A stretch of DNA of 64,000 nucleotides from Ectocarpus siliculosus (Eukaryota; Sar; Phaeophyceae; Ectocarpales; Ectocarpaceae): positions 1,916,136 to 1,980,135 of the forward strand of contig FN649740.1 of NCBI GenBank assembly GCA_000310025.1. The letters are read 5' to 3'. The notes under the pieces were generated by a model. The model made no database searches. It saw only the letters and a list, made by a program, of their open reading frames with translations, and was not told the origin of the DNA. How positions within the stretch are numbered: position 1 is the first letter of the stretch; every line of letters starts with the position of its first letter. The translations under genes were made by a program, and so were the position numbers. This document shows, one piece after another, positions 31,001-43,165 of this stretch.

Positions 31001-34000
31001 CAAGACCTGCTTCTCCCACCGTAATGTACCACATGAGATTGCGCCCTACCACCGCTAAAACCTATGAACAAATCAACCGCTTCCCCCGACCCTCCCGTGC
31101 CCTCCCTACGATGCACGATTGACAACCGAACTAAAATATGTCAACCACACAGCCCCAAGCCATATGGTAGGTTTATCCTTAGGTTACGGCGCACCTTAGC
31201 TGCGAAACCTCCGCTTCTTTTTCCTTGAGCAAGGCGAGAAGCTCATCCGCTGTGGTCCGCTCGCACTCCGCGGCTTCCTCCGCCTGCCGCACCATGTGTT
31301 TAGTTCAAACGTTCAAACGTTGTATATCTTTAATCACAATATTCCTTTCCCGTAGAATCGAAAAATAATTGACCACGTATGTTGGTTCGATTCTAGCGGT
31401 GGGAGCCGCTGAATTCTTGCCTACCCAACACACATTGATCTTTGGCGACATTGACAGAACTTTGACTTGATTCAACGATGACAAGGCGGTTTGTAAGCGC
31501 CGTCGGTGTGAAGGGTTAGGGTTGTAGAGTTTCAAGGGTAGACATGGGATATATTTAAACCACAAACCCTAATCGACACCCGCGACACATGAACCACCGC
31601 TGGCGTATATGAAAAAGAGCAGGAGAGCAACGCAGCGGCAGCACAATATCACCATCAATAGGTGGTGACATGATAGCGCGAATGCTAAAAAGGGGGTGGA
31701 TGTGCAACCACGTAGATGCATTCAAAACGCTTGTCCTGACTGGAGCGAACTAAGTGGACAACCATCTTTGGACAGAACGCCTGTACCGTAGGAAATCCGG
31801 CAATCTGCGTGAGCCGTCGTGGGGAAGGGGTAACAACCTTGCTACTATCCGGCAATCGGGGAGGCACTCACGGTTTCCTTCTGGTGTCGGAATGTGGCGA
31901 TAAGCTCCATGTTCACGTCGTGCTGCGCGCCCATCCTCGCCATCGAGCTCTCCAGCTCTCGCACCTTGCCCTCCAGCTCACAGACCCTGCACAAAAAACA
32001 CCGAATAGTAGCACCCCGCGTTGGAAAACAGGCTGTTGGAAAGAAGATCAACTTGCTGCGCCTACAACAGCCTCCACAAACTTGACCGTTCCACCACCGA
32101 TAAGCCCCCCCACCCCCCCCCCCCCGCCTTCCCATCGTATACTACACCGCAAAACACCCCTCCATTGCCCAAAAGGAATACAACAACGCGGCCCCCGCCG
32201 GAATCCCGCCTTCACACTCGCCGAGTCTTCTCGGCAGCCAGCTCCGTCCGGAGCTCCCGGATCTCCCTCTCCGCCGCCGCCGCGGCCGCCGCCGCGGCCG
32301 CCTTCAGCGCCTCTTCTTCCTCCCCGCCGCCGCCCTCCGCGGCCGCCCTCTTCCTCTTCGTGCCGGGCGAGGACGACGAAGACGGCGAAAACGAGGACGA
32401 TGACAACGAGCCCCTCCCAAGCCTAACCCCCGCCGGGCTGCCCACCATCACCATCCCCCCTTCCTCATCAGTGGAGGCCAGCCCTTCCTCGCTCATCCTC
32501 CGGTCGCCGCCCCTGCCGCCGCGCGGGACGGGGGGCGGTAGCATGCCGTTGCCATCCTGCCCTCCGCCGCCGCTGCCGCCCGCCGCCCCCTCCCCGCCTC
32601 TCCCGACGCTCCGGCGCGTCCTCCCCGTGTCCCCACTCCCGCCGCCACCAGTGGGTTTTGCAGACCCCCCTGCGGCGGCGGCGGCGGCGGCCGCAGGGGC
32701 CGGTGCAGTCAGTTGCTGCTGCTGCTGCTGCTGCTGCTGGGGGGCACCGTTACCGCCGCCGTACCGTTCCGTGTAGCCGGGGGTGCTGCTCGCAACGGAC
32801 ATGATGGAGGACGTGTTGGGCGCGAAGAGGTCCGTGAAGCCGGCCGGTTCGGGAGCGATGTACCCCCGGGCGTTCCTGGTTAATCGGCATTGTTGTTCGG
32901 GGGGAGGCGGGGTGGTTATTTTCATGGCACGAAAAATGTACGGCAGTGTTTCCCCATGTATGGGATGGCGGGTCTCTTGGTGTGAGACTTGAACACAAGA
33001 CTACCGGACACACCACTACTGCTGCAGCATAACCGCGCCTTAACATGAAAGGTCACAGACCTATTTACTGGCTGTGCGCTCATTCACGTCTGCATGTAGA
33101 AAGATATGCACACGATGCAGCGTAGCGCGCGACCTATGTATGGTGTCCCACCGCCAACCAGCATGACCGAGATAGAGAGACACACACAGAGAGAACACCT
33201 CTGCGACGATCAGTCGATGCATGGACACGCCGCCGCAGTAAGGGTAGGCGGAGCGCGTGCGTTCGCTTGCTTACCTCATCGACTCCAGCTGGGCCTCCAT
33301 CAACTGGTTGCGCTCCTTGAGTGCCTGGTAGTCTTTGGCCATCTTCGCCTCTTTGTCCGTCAGGAGCCTCGACGCTTCACGCACCGACTCCGTCGTCCTT
33401 GGGTCGACCTTCGACACAATACCAAGGGGAAGAAGCAGATTCGCGGGAGCACCAGAGAGGAAACCTCGTCAGGAGCTTATCAGGAGAACGGCTCAAGACA
33501 CAGGTCGAGAAAAACGCCTTGTTGAAAAAAAAAGAAAAGGCACCATCTGTGTGTATCTCGTTTCAGAACTTGAATTTCGAGAAGAGCCGTTCAAGAACGA
33601 TCTAATTTCTTTGTTGTGTGAACCAGAACTTCATTCCCCCGACCAGCATGTTCCAATCACGATGCGCTGCATTTGTGTTGTCCGTAAGAACGTGGTTCAT
33701 AGCATCGGGATGAGATCGGCCAGGGCGTTGTGATCGGACTCGCAGAAGCTCCGACAGCAGCAGCGCAGCCGAACAGAGAGTCAAGGCCGTCACAGAAAAT
33801 ATCACTCTCGAGCATAGCCAACACCTCGGCGGCTCACCCCAGCTATTTTTCTCTTACCCCCTCTCCCTTGGCATCCCGCTTTCTACAACCTGCCGCTGCC
33901 GCACCTTGATGTTCTTGGCCCTGTTGGCGTACTTGAGCGTGTTGTGGGAGTCGTCGAAGAACACGTGCGACGGGTTAACGTTGGCGATCATCACCAGGCG

Positions 34001-37000
34001 GCACCGGCCCTCGAGGGAGGCCTTGAGGAGGTGGGTCAGCTTGCTGTCGCGGTACTTCACGTTTCCGGGACCCTGCAGACAGTACAAGCACCCGACGGTA
34101 TACGCCCGTACCGGTCAATGCCGACGACGCAAGAGGATGCAACCGGCGCGAAACAAAAGGCAGAAATTTTGTGCCGGGGCGGTTCGGGAGCTCTATCATG
34201 TCGCCAACAACAGGAACAGCTTCGGAAGGGAATGCTCTTTCCGAAGAGCACATGGAGATGCATACCACGCCAACATCGTGCCCGAGGCATACAGTACATC
34301 GAGGTCAAGCGTTCATGCATAGGCATGCACGCTACGATAACACTACTCCAATCAATACACAGAAGACGAATAGAGCATGCTTAGAACCACTGGAAGCAAC
34401 TAGCCTCCCACGCAGGCGCAGGAGCGCTGATCCTACGCTATCCGCTCTGTTCACCAATGTAGCGTACGGTCTCAGCGCACCCACATTTTGTGGTTTCTTC
34501 CACATGGTATGATGATACGGAATACCAGCCTACCTTTCCTCCACGGCGGCGGCGGTTGCCCGCCAGGGCGTTGATGCAGTTGGCCAAGGACAGCAGTGAC
34601 TTGTTGATGTTGGCGCCCTGCCGCAGCTGTTCCCCCCGGTTGTTCGTGGCGGAAGCCCGTTCCGATCTGGATGGCAAAATGGTAAAAAATTGAGGGTGTC
34701 CGTACCACATTACAAGGCAAATGTTATCATCCTTTTTTATTTCCTGACAAAAGACATAAACGCCTCCAAACCTACTGTATCTAGACTTTTGTTGCTAGAA
34801 CAAGACATCAACGCCATTTATGCCTCAGCTTCGGCAAGTCCGACGGCAGCAACAGATCTAGTCTAAGTAACCAATCAACCATCTCCGATGGCAAACGGCG
34901 ATAACATTTCGTGCCACTCTAAACGCTCGCCCAGCGGGATCCCTAAGAGAGTAGCCGAAAACAACAAGATCAACATATGCATACACTAGAATATACTAAA
35001 GACGATCATAGCATGAAGGCCAACAACCAAAAGCTAACATTCTTGGGCCCATCCACCCTATGCCCTACCCGGCCACGCCCTCTTGAGGGGTTAAGCCAAC
35101 ACAGCCACAAGACGACCGCACTCACCCGGTGAGGTTGGCAAGGGAAGGAACAATAGGACCTCGGACAACTCCCGCACCCCACAACAACAACACGCAAAAA
35201 CCCAAGACACCTCAGAATGACCGCATTTACACGTGCGCCGGGAGGGAGTTAATACAAGGCACGCCATAAACTAATAGCGGAAAGATACGTCCTTGGACGG
35301 ACACGTCTGCCGACGCCCGTGCTCACGTGGTTCAGTGGACGTCAACGAAAAAAATAATGAGTCAAGGCCCCTCGTACGGAAGGGTACAGACAGCAGCACT
35401 CTGTCGTACCCACTAGCTCACCCGGCCAGATCGATGAGGGAGAGCTTGGACTCCCGCACCGACCGGTTCCCGGACACGGCGTTCTCGAGAGTCCTCGTCA
35501 CCACTACCTGCAGGACGGCGTGGGACCTCGACGACACCTGGTTCGCCCCCGTAGCCTCTGTCCTCCTGTTCGCGTTGCCCTGCCTCAGCAGGTCCAGGAC
35601 CTCTTCGCTGGAGGTCACCTCCTGCGGCAGCCCAAATGCAATGGGAAGGGAGTGTTTTTGGAGAGAGGGGTCGGTGGCATCATGTGACGGACCGGTGGCC
35701 TAGTTTGCGCTCGGCGACCTGTTGAGACCGGGGGCTCAACGATGTTGTATTATTGTTGATGGGACGGCCAAGATTTACAGCCGGTATTGTTGTGAAATCA
35801 GACGATAGGCCAGGTCTGTTCCGGACTACAATAGCTCGCGAGTTTCAGGGGTTATCACGTGCGGCGTTGTCGTGTTGAAGGCGCCACAAGTAGAACACGC
35901 CAAGGCGCAACCTGATTTGGGGGGTCGAAATCGGCCGTGTGCTGGGAGAGGACCTTTAACAGTTCTCTCTGCGTGGGGGGAGGGCATGTGTTGTCTTGCG
36001 GTTGATCACGCTTTTCTGGAGGCGAAGCGTTGCCTATTCCGTAGCATCGTCTTTCTAACGCTTGCCTTCCAGATAAACCTAACTGTTTCGCAAGAAATGC
36101 AAGCGTTAGCAAGACGGTACGACGAGGATAGGTGTCGCTACACCCCCGCAAAGACAATAATCAAATCCAAGACAACAGCAGAGCATGCTGCTGTCCGGTG
36201 GACCGTGCCTTTAAAAAGGCAGGCAATTGCACGCGCTCAGGGTACTGCTGCTGCTGCGGCTGCTACACGTGTCCTCTTCCTTGAAAGGAGACCGAAACAC
36301 ACCCTAGCAAACCTCAACCTTGTTACAGATGCCAGGCTCACGTCTTACGCCGCAGGGCCTCGCCGGACTGTTGAATCAAAGCCGAAAATCAACCAACCAA
36401 CGGCCAATTGCTGCACCCCTATTTAATGCCCTTTGAATAAAGCGCAAGTTACTACCTCGGCGACATAGGAAAAAAACTGAAACACACCCAACGTACCATC
36501 TCCGCGAGCCCTGCGACCACCACGACGCCCTTGGCGGGGTCCTCGTTGATTTTGAGAGGCTTGGACGAATCGCTCAGCAAGTCCATGATTTGCTCGTTGT
36601 AAACCTGAGAAGGCGAAAATCAGAAGCAAACGCGTTCAGAAGCAGCAACAGCACCAGCAGCCATTTACCGACGAAAGGAACAATTTTCAAGATCTACTCG
36701 TTGTTAACCTGGCAGGCGATGCACTTGATGCCACGCATTCAGTGACGACAGGAAACGATTGCACGCGAATCCGACGTTCGCTCGCACCTGAAACACTACT
36801 AGTTACACTGCAGCCTCATCTAACATCCCACTCTTGTAGGACCAGTATTTTGCATATTTCCATGAAATGTGTCTGGAAGTGGTACTGATTTTCGGCGCGA
36901 ATTTGGTCCACCACCCGCATAAATCCGAAGGAAATGTCGGCAGCCGTAGTCTACAAAAACATAACCCACACACAACGAAAAAAAAGAAGACGAGAGCAGC

Positions 37001-37472
37001 ACGTACTCTAAACCTCTGCTCTTCTTTGCATGCACCGGTGCTGCTGCGGCGTATGTACATCCACCACACCCACACCCACCTGCAAGTACCCAACGCGGAC
37101 GCTCCATGTCTCCGCCTCGTCCTCCTGCCCGCTCCCAATATTCGCGCGCGCGGTCAACAGGCGGAAGAGCTCGACGAGAGACTGAGGAACGATTCCGGAA
37201 ACTTCCGTCGGCTCGTCGCCGGCGCGAACCCCGACCACCCTCTCCGACCCCATCATGGTGTGCGTTTTCCCGGCCCCTTGCGGTATTGACACGATGATCA
37301 AGAGGGCACACGAGGAATCCCCAGCAGGGGAAGTAAAGAAGCGTTGTTGAGGGTGCGGGCAGACCTGTAGGTCCCGCAGTGTTTCGAAAAAGCCGCCCAT
37401 GTTTAGATGGCTAACCATCTCCCTTGTAAACGAGGGGGGAACACAGACATAACAACTCTCTCGCGCTCGCTT

Positions 37473-37506
<34 letters not shown>

Positions 37507-39398
37507 GATGAATCGTCTTCGGATACAGTGGGGGGCCTGGGTTAGCGACCCCTAGTGTCACGACGAAACGCTAAACCGGACCCCCCTACTGTACCGCTTT
37601 TGACGCCAAAGCCCTGCACAAGAGAAATCGAGAGGGAAGCCGGAGACTGCAGGGAACGGTGCGCGGTCCCGGTGCCGTGCTCTTACCCGTCGCGCCGTAG
37701 GCGAAGACGGTGACGTTGATGCCCTCCAGGAGCTCCGAGATGTGCGGCTTGGCCGTGCCCTCGTACACCTCGGACTGGCCCGCGTCCGGCGGGAAGACGG
37801 CATCGAACGAGTACTCGTTGGCCGAGCCCTGCCACCACACAGCGGCACGCACACACGAAAAAAGAAGCAGCAGCAGCAGCAGCAGCAGCAACACACACAA
37901 CAACAGCGGAACAAGGGTACAGCAGTCGAACCTCGGTCAAGAGGACACCATTTTTAAGGACACTGCCTCGGTGGAGGACACAGATTCTCCCGCGAACCAA
38001 GGAGCCCCGCATATGTTTTTCATTGGGGGTGTATGGGGTGTAGACTACGGGTATGCGTACTGAAACAACTCCAATGTGGCATCATGCGTTCAACGAGCAT
38101 GTGTATGCATACGTTGAAGAAAAAACAGATGCCCGAACATGTGCGATGAATATCAAGAAGTGGAACGTTACGCTATGAACATGGCCCATACAAGAGCTTT
38201 CCATACACGTCTCCAGCGCACGCAAGCCTACAATGTTAATAGCATATCCGCGGCGGTACGCTGACCTCACATCACGGCGGTGTTGCGGTTGGGGAATACA
38301 TGTCTCACGGGATTTCAACAAGAACGTTTATTTCCCGAAGATTGTTGAAATGCTGCAGTTCGACCATTATTTTTACGCTAAATGTTGATGAGCACCCCTC
38401 TACAGTCACCCAAACCAGTCTCAAGATTTTCATGACAGGTGGCAAGGTAAACAACAACCACGATTCTTAACCGTTTGGCCACAGCAGTGTTGTACTTCGT
38501 ATACTATAATATTACCACAGTCTAAACGTTGCTCTCTCGGGACGCCCGTTGCTACACAGAGTACTTGTTAGCTCCAAGTGTGTAAGAAGTTATCGTTGTT
38601 GTTGTTGTTGTTGTTGTTGTCTTCACATTAAAACCGTTCCGGTCTCCGCTCAGTACCTTCTAATGTCCATATAGTACTACAGCAATACTGCTGTAGCTGT
38701 GCCCGAGGCCCTAACGGGAAGGACCGAAGGATCTGCCTTTCGTTCGGAGATAATCCGCTTTCGATCTGAAGCGCGTGTTGTGGCTAAACGCAGTGGGCAA
38801 GGTTTCAGCGCTGCTCGTACACGCAGTCTGTCTGTATGTCCGTCCCTCTCTCTCCGTCAGTGTTGGTGCTTTCTGCCTCTGTTGTTGCTGTGCAATCGTA
38901 ACTTGGACCTGATGCTGTTGGTACTGCTATGCATACTGCTGTAAGTTTGGAGGACGATCTCTGCGGCAGTGAAATATACCGGGTGCTTGTGCTTGCATAC
39001 TTGCATACAGCAGTTCATACTCCACAACATGACGCCAGGAAAAAAGCGCATCACACCTTTTGGCTGCGCAGGTAGGCGCCGGGATCCGCCCCCTTCCTGA
39101 TGACCAGGGTATTTCTAGTGAGCACGTCGCAGCACGACCGCTTGCCCTCGGCGAGCTCGGTAGCAGACAGAGGTCGCACCCGCACGGCTACCACGATGTT
39201 CTCGCTGCCGGAGTCTCCCCCCGCCAGACAGCTCAGCTGGTTCTCGGGGACCATGCTCAGGCTGTTGTTGGCGCTGGCGTCCGCCGTGGTGCTGTGGTCG
39301 TACGAGTCGCCCATGGCGTGAGCCCTGAAGCCACCGATCGTGCGCCGCTTCTTGCGCATCGAGGCTAGGCTGGTGTTCCCTCTCCCTGAGCTCGCCAT
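28077..39398 (-). CDS. Kinesin-8 family motor protein, 15 exons
   Basis: Exons, 5' to 3': 39398-39057, 37828-37687, 37276-37080, 36604-36497, 35621-35422, 34666-34534, 34072-33905, 33408-33275, 32875-32216, 31986-31872, 31283-31195, 30569-~30210, ~29829-29716, 29251-29180, 28413-28077. Phases agree and give about 1,050 residues. The motor is N-terminal: [12 protein letters not shown]-loop [17 protein letters not shown] (split by intron 2), [10 protein letters not shown], switch [11 protein letters not shown], switch [57 protein letters not shown]. The NRG-type insert after switch II and the [10 protein letters not shown] and [10 protein letters not shown] blocks place it in kinesin-8 (Kip3/KIF18/KIF19), plus-end motors that control microtubule length. 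A coiled coil follows (exons 8, 10, 11), broken by a low-complexity exon 9 (Q9, A8, A10, poly-Gly/Ser). The tail is basic and Ser-rich. The exon 12 donor is uncertain. Confidence 0.93.
37472..37506. repeat. (CT)n microsatellite in kinesin intron 2
   Basis: A run of CT dinucleotides of about 35 bp, intronic. A (GTT)n run at about 38595-38620 in intron 1 is similar. Confidence 0.85.
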
Positions 39399-40252
39399 GG
39401 TTCTACCGGGACAACTGCGTGTTCAGCGGGTAATGCAAGCTGTCTGTCTCTTACCGCTCCTGTCTCTCGGCGATGCAGTGCCGGACCTTTGTGCGTCGGA
39501 CAGATGTACACCAGGGTCTCTACACTACTCTAACCTTTCCTCTCCCCCCCCTGCTACCTACTCCTTTTCTCCTGCTGTCGGGAGGCAAGACCGAAAGCCT
39601 ACAAGTACCTGCTTGTAATCCTTGAATCCTTGAATAATCGCCCAACGGCCAAAACATGCGCGGGCCGGGATTGGAAACCCTATATCCCCCCCCTCGCCTG
39701 GTCTCGCCGCTCGCGCGAGACGACTCACAGCTGTGCAACAAGCAACTCGAGAGTGCAAAGCGAGACGATGTAACTGAGATAGGACATACGAAGGATGAAG
39801 ACTTTGGTGGGGCAGATCGCTGGCCAAGAAGGGGTATTGCTGATCCTGTGTGTGTGCAGGTAAGACCATGTGAACTGCTGTGTACACAGCAGTGCGCAGG
39901 ATGGCATTACTCCGCACTCTTCGACACAGTAGTGCAGCAGTGCCACCCTGAGGTTCAAGGTGTGTGTTGTGTATACGGTGTGAGATGAGAGCCACGTCTG
40001 AGGCGTGAGTAAGACCTCTGGCTTTCTTCCACAACGCTACCCCTTTTCGCGGGCTGCAACTGCTGTGCTACGATTGTGGGTTCTTGCTCCGCCTCTGGCA
40101 GCGATTGAGAATATCAATCGGTGTTCGCAGAGGCAACAAATCAACCGCCTTGCAACAGAGCACCGACGCCTCGTCGGGCCCCGCCACCCACTCTCTGAAT
40201 CCAATCCTCTGCCCCTGCTTGCTTGCTGGCACGCGCGTCATTCACCGTGCAG
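39399..40252. promoter_or_regulatory. Shared 5' region of the kinesin and TMEM267-like genes
   Basis: The kinesin start codon (39398, minus) and the first visible TMEM267-like exon (40253, plus) face away from each other across about 0.85 kb. A bidirectional promoter is plausible. The missing first exon of the plus-strand gene should be here; the frame from about 40005 to 40252 is open but has no ATG, so it is not the start as it stands. Confidence 0.45.
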
Positions 40253-42013
40253 CGATTTCCTGCCCAGCACTCTGTTGTCCAGCTTCCTCGACTCCCACGA
40301 TGCCCTATGGAAAGCTGCTGTGGACAACCTGTCTCACGCCGGGATTGCGGCGTCTTCTTGGGCTGTTGTAGTCTCGCTGAGGTGTGTAAAGTACACCATC
40401 ACCCGGGTTGCAGCCACCACAAAAAAACGTTTTCTTCTTTTGCTTGTTGCAAAGTTATGACGGCACGCAGCCCCCTGCGGTCTCTTTTCCCATCGTAGGG
40501 ACCAGCAGTCATTCCTCAACAACGCTGTCAAATTGCAATCAATAACTGCGCCACCCCTCTCTGAGGTGTGTGTCCTCTCCACGTGACACCATTGAAGCCT
40601 GTTTGAGCTACTCTACCGACCTGAGTAACGCGCTGAAGTTCCAGTGGGGGGTGGTATCTTCGAAGAAATTCAAACAAAGTTGGAGGTAGACACGTGGGGC
40701 GTTGTTTGCTCGACATGGGCAATAGAGTGCTCCACTGGCCTCATGGCGGCGATCCACCCCCTCAATGCTACTTATGCATATGTAGGCCACTCTGGCGAAG
40801 TCTCGAGCGAGCTCGTCGACTCCGTCAAGCTGAGTAGCCGCGTGCAAGTTTGGTGCTGAGAGCTCCGAAACGGGCTTGAAGCAGCAGCTCTTTCACTTTT
40901 CATCGCGGTAAGGTTTAAAGCGAAACCAGGACAAACCATATGTCTGCGCGTGTAGAACATAGCATGCACTTAGCCATCTGTGTGGGGAGCATCAGCGGGG
41001 ACAAAGTTGTGCACTAGATGGTGTCACAGGGAAACAAATGTTGGGGGATCACTTGGGGTACCACCATCGATTTCCGCGGAGCCCCGATGATGTTTTTGTT
41101 CTCGTTTTGTGGGAGCTGAACCGGGTGACCATGTACACAGCGAAGCTAATGCTATCGTTGGTGCTATCGCTAACTTACTTAGACAACCGTCTTCGTGTAA
41201 CTCCACAAGGCCTGGTTGTATGTGTCGACAGGACTGTATGGTCTGGAGGCCGTCAACTTGACAATTTTGGGCTCGCGTCTTTAACAGCCGTACAGCTGAC
41301 AATTACAGATGCTACTGCTGCTGCAGGGCTTGTTGCATGTTGACAACCTTCACCAGGTAGTAATACCGGTCGCCCCGGTGGTCTAGTTGGTAACCTCGAA
41401 ACCTTCTAGAGGTCAGGTCAGGGGTTCGAATCCCGGCGTAGGCGAGCTTTTCTTGCAAAGTGAGTTTTTCTCTCGCCTCCGCTCCTGGCCGAGTGGATAA
41501 CGCTAGTTCGTGTGTACACAGAGGGAAGAGAGTGCTGAACTCTTCTCGCATTAAAAATCATAGGCAAAGTACCGCAGGAGGGGAGGGTAGAGAGGGACTC
41601 TTCTGTGTGACCACGGGTCGGAATAAACGGCACTAGTGCTGTGAGCGCTGATTTGAAGTGAAGAACAAAAGAAAAAAAAAAAAAAACGATTGGTGACGCA
41701 AGCAGCGACTTGCTGGGTGGTGGACCCCCGCCCCCATGCAGGGATCTGCGGATCTATGGTCTGGGGAATACAGCAGTTGACAGCCACCTTGTAATCCCCC
41801 CGTCTTCTCCTCCGTTCAACCCTCTTCTTGCCCGCCCACCCGCCCGCCCGCCCACGGTCTGCCTTGGTGCGTTGGCAGTCCGCCATCCTCAGGAGCAGCC
41901 AATTTTCAGGAGCTTGCTCTGCCGGGAAGCCCGTTGTACAAATGCTTCTCTTGCGCCCGTCTTCTCGCCACCGGCGGGCGGCGCCGCAACCATGCGAGCA
42001 ACGCACCGCACAG

Positions 42014-42046
<33 letters not shown>

Positions 42047-43165
42047 ACGCCCAGACACGATGGACAGCATGCCGAAAGATCTCACCAGTAGAAGCAGAGA
42101 TTTCGACATCGAAAGCGCCGAGCCGTCGTCGCCGACAACGACGGTTTCAGGCCAACCGGCACTACCAGTGGCACCAAGAGGGAAAAGAGGGGCAGGGGAG
42201 GGGTGTACGGCGAGGAGACCGTCAGCAGCAGCCGCGTTGGAAGTTTTGTTTGCGGCTTGCGTCGGCAGCGCGCTAGACTTGGATCATTTCTTGGCCGCGG
42301 GCTCCGTGCGGTTGTCGAGGGCTACGGCTTTGGCGGGGCGCCCATGGGGTCATTGCGTGGCGGCGCTGATCGTGGCGGTGAGAAAAATGGCTGAACAATA
42401 AATCAAGAGTTTTGGTACTCGTATCTTCGTGTTGCAGGGATGGGTTATCGACACCTGGTTGTGTCATACCACCGTTTTTTATGGCACCCCTTTCGTTCTC
42501 AGCATTTTGTCCAATACATATCTTGGCCGGAAAATTGGGTCCTTTGTTTGCTTCTGCGATCCGGCGATAGCGACAGGCGAAGTAGGATCTCCGACCCGTC
42601 ATACGGCATGCAACCGATCACGGCCGTCGAGCAAAGCCACTTTCCACGCGCCATGTTCGCGATGGTTGCCCTCTCTTCCGCTCCCCAGCCCCCCCGGCCC
42701 TCCTCATGTTTTCTCGTTGTTACGCTTCTGTTTCCTGACCTTACGTATTCCCTTGCCCGGCTCTTTCGCCCTCTCGGCTAATGGTTTTCTGCCGTGCCTC
42801 GTCTCTCTCTCTCTCGTTTGACCATACTTGACCCAATTAAGGCTTTTGCGGTGGCGGCCTTGACCCGCAACGCCCGAGCCGCAGTCTGCGTTTTCTCGGC
42901 CGGGGCTACGCACCAGCTGAGGGACTCCACGCGCCGCGGTCTGTGGCTGTACCCGCCCCGGGGGCCGAAAACGCCTCCGGTGAGCTACCCGATCTATCTT
43001 CTGGCGCAGGCGCTGCTGCCGCTCTTGGTGGCGGTGTGCCTGCGATCGGGCCACGGTTCTAGATGTGGGTACTCGTGTGTGCAACGTGAGAGTACGGGTT
43101 CGGGGCACGTGTGTGTGCTTGCTGGTGTTCAGGTGTTTACTGTACAGTCTGGCGTATGTTTTTGA
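40253..43165 (+). CDS. TMEM267-like multi-pass membrane protein (5' end missing)
   Basis: Exons seen: 40253-40381, ~42180-42377 (acceptor between about 42150 and 42230 unresolved), and 42842-43165. The blocks match the small metazoan TMEM267 family in order and spacing. They are AVDNLSHAGIAASSWAVV (family: DNAVH...SWA), SALDLDHFLAAGS (family: DVDHF), GRPWGHC (family: RRPFLHC), and THQLRDSTRRGLWLYP (family: HHIRDG..GLW). PVSYPIYLLAQALLPLL follows as a last membrane helix. The paired His/Asp residues in membrane-adjacent loops resemble the DUF457-type metal-dependent hydrolase fold; that link is my inference. The first exon with the start codon was not found. The last exon could instead splice at a GCG|GTGTGC donor (about 43032) into an exon at 43572-43723. 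Confidence 0.7.
41370..41686 (+). mobile_element. tRNA-derived SINE, about 317 bp
   Basis: It starts tcgccccggtgg and carries a pol III A box (tggtctagttgg, 41379-41390) and a perfect B box (ggttcgaatcc, 41423-41433) at tRNA-like spacing. A non-tRNA body follows, ending in an A-rich tail at 41667-41686. The acceptor-like ends pair only partly (tcgcc with ggcga), so it is a SINE head and not a working tRNA. The tail matches the fragment at 41-137. It sits in an intron of the TMEM267-like gene, in sense. I see no clear target duplication. Confidence 0.8.

Noticed and set aside
41370-41445. Functional tRNA gene
   Set aside because: The boxes are good, but the acceptor stem pairs over only 5 bp and the anticodon stem is poor; the downstream body and A tail show a SINE.
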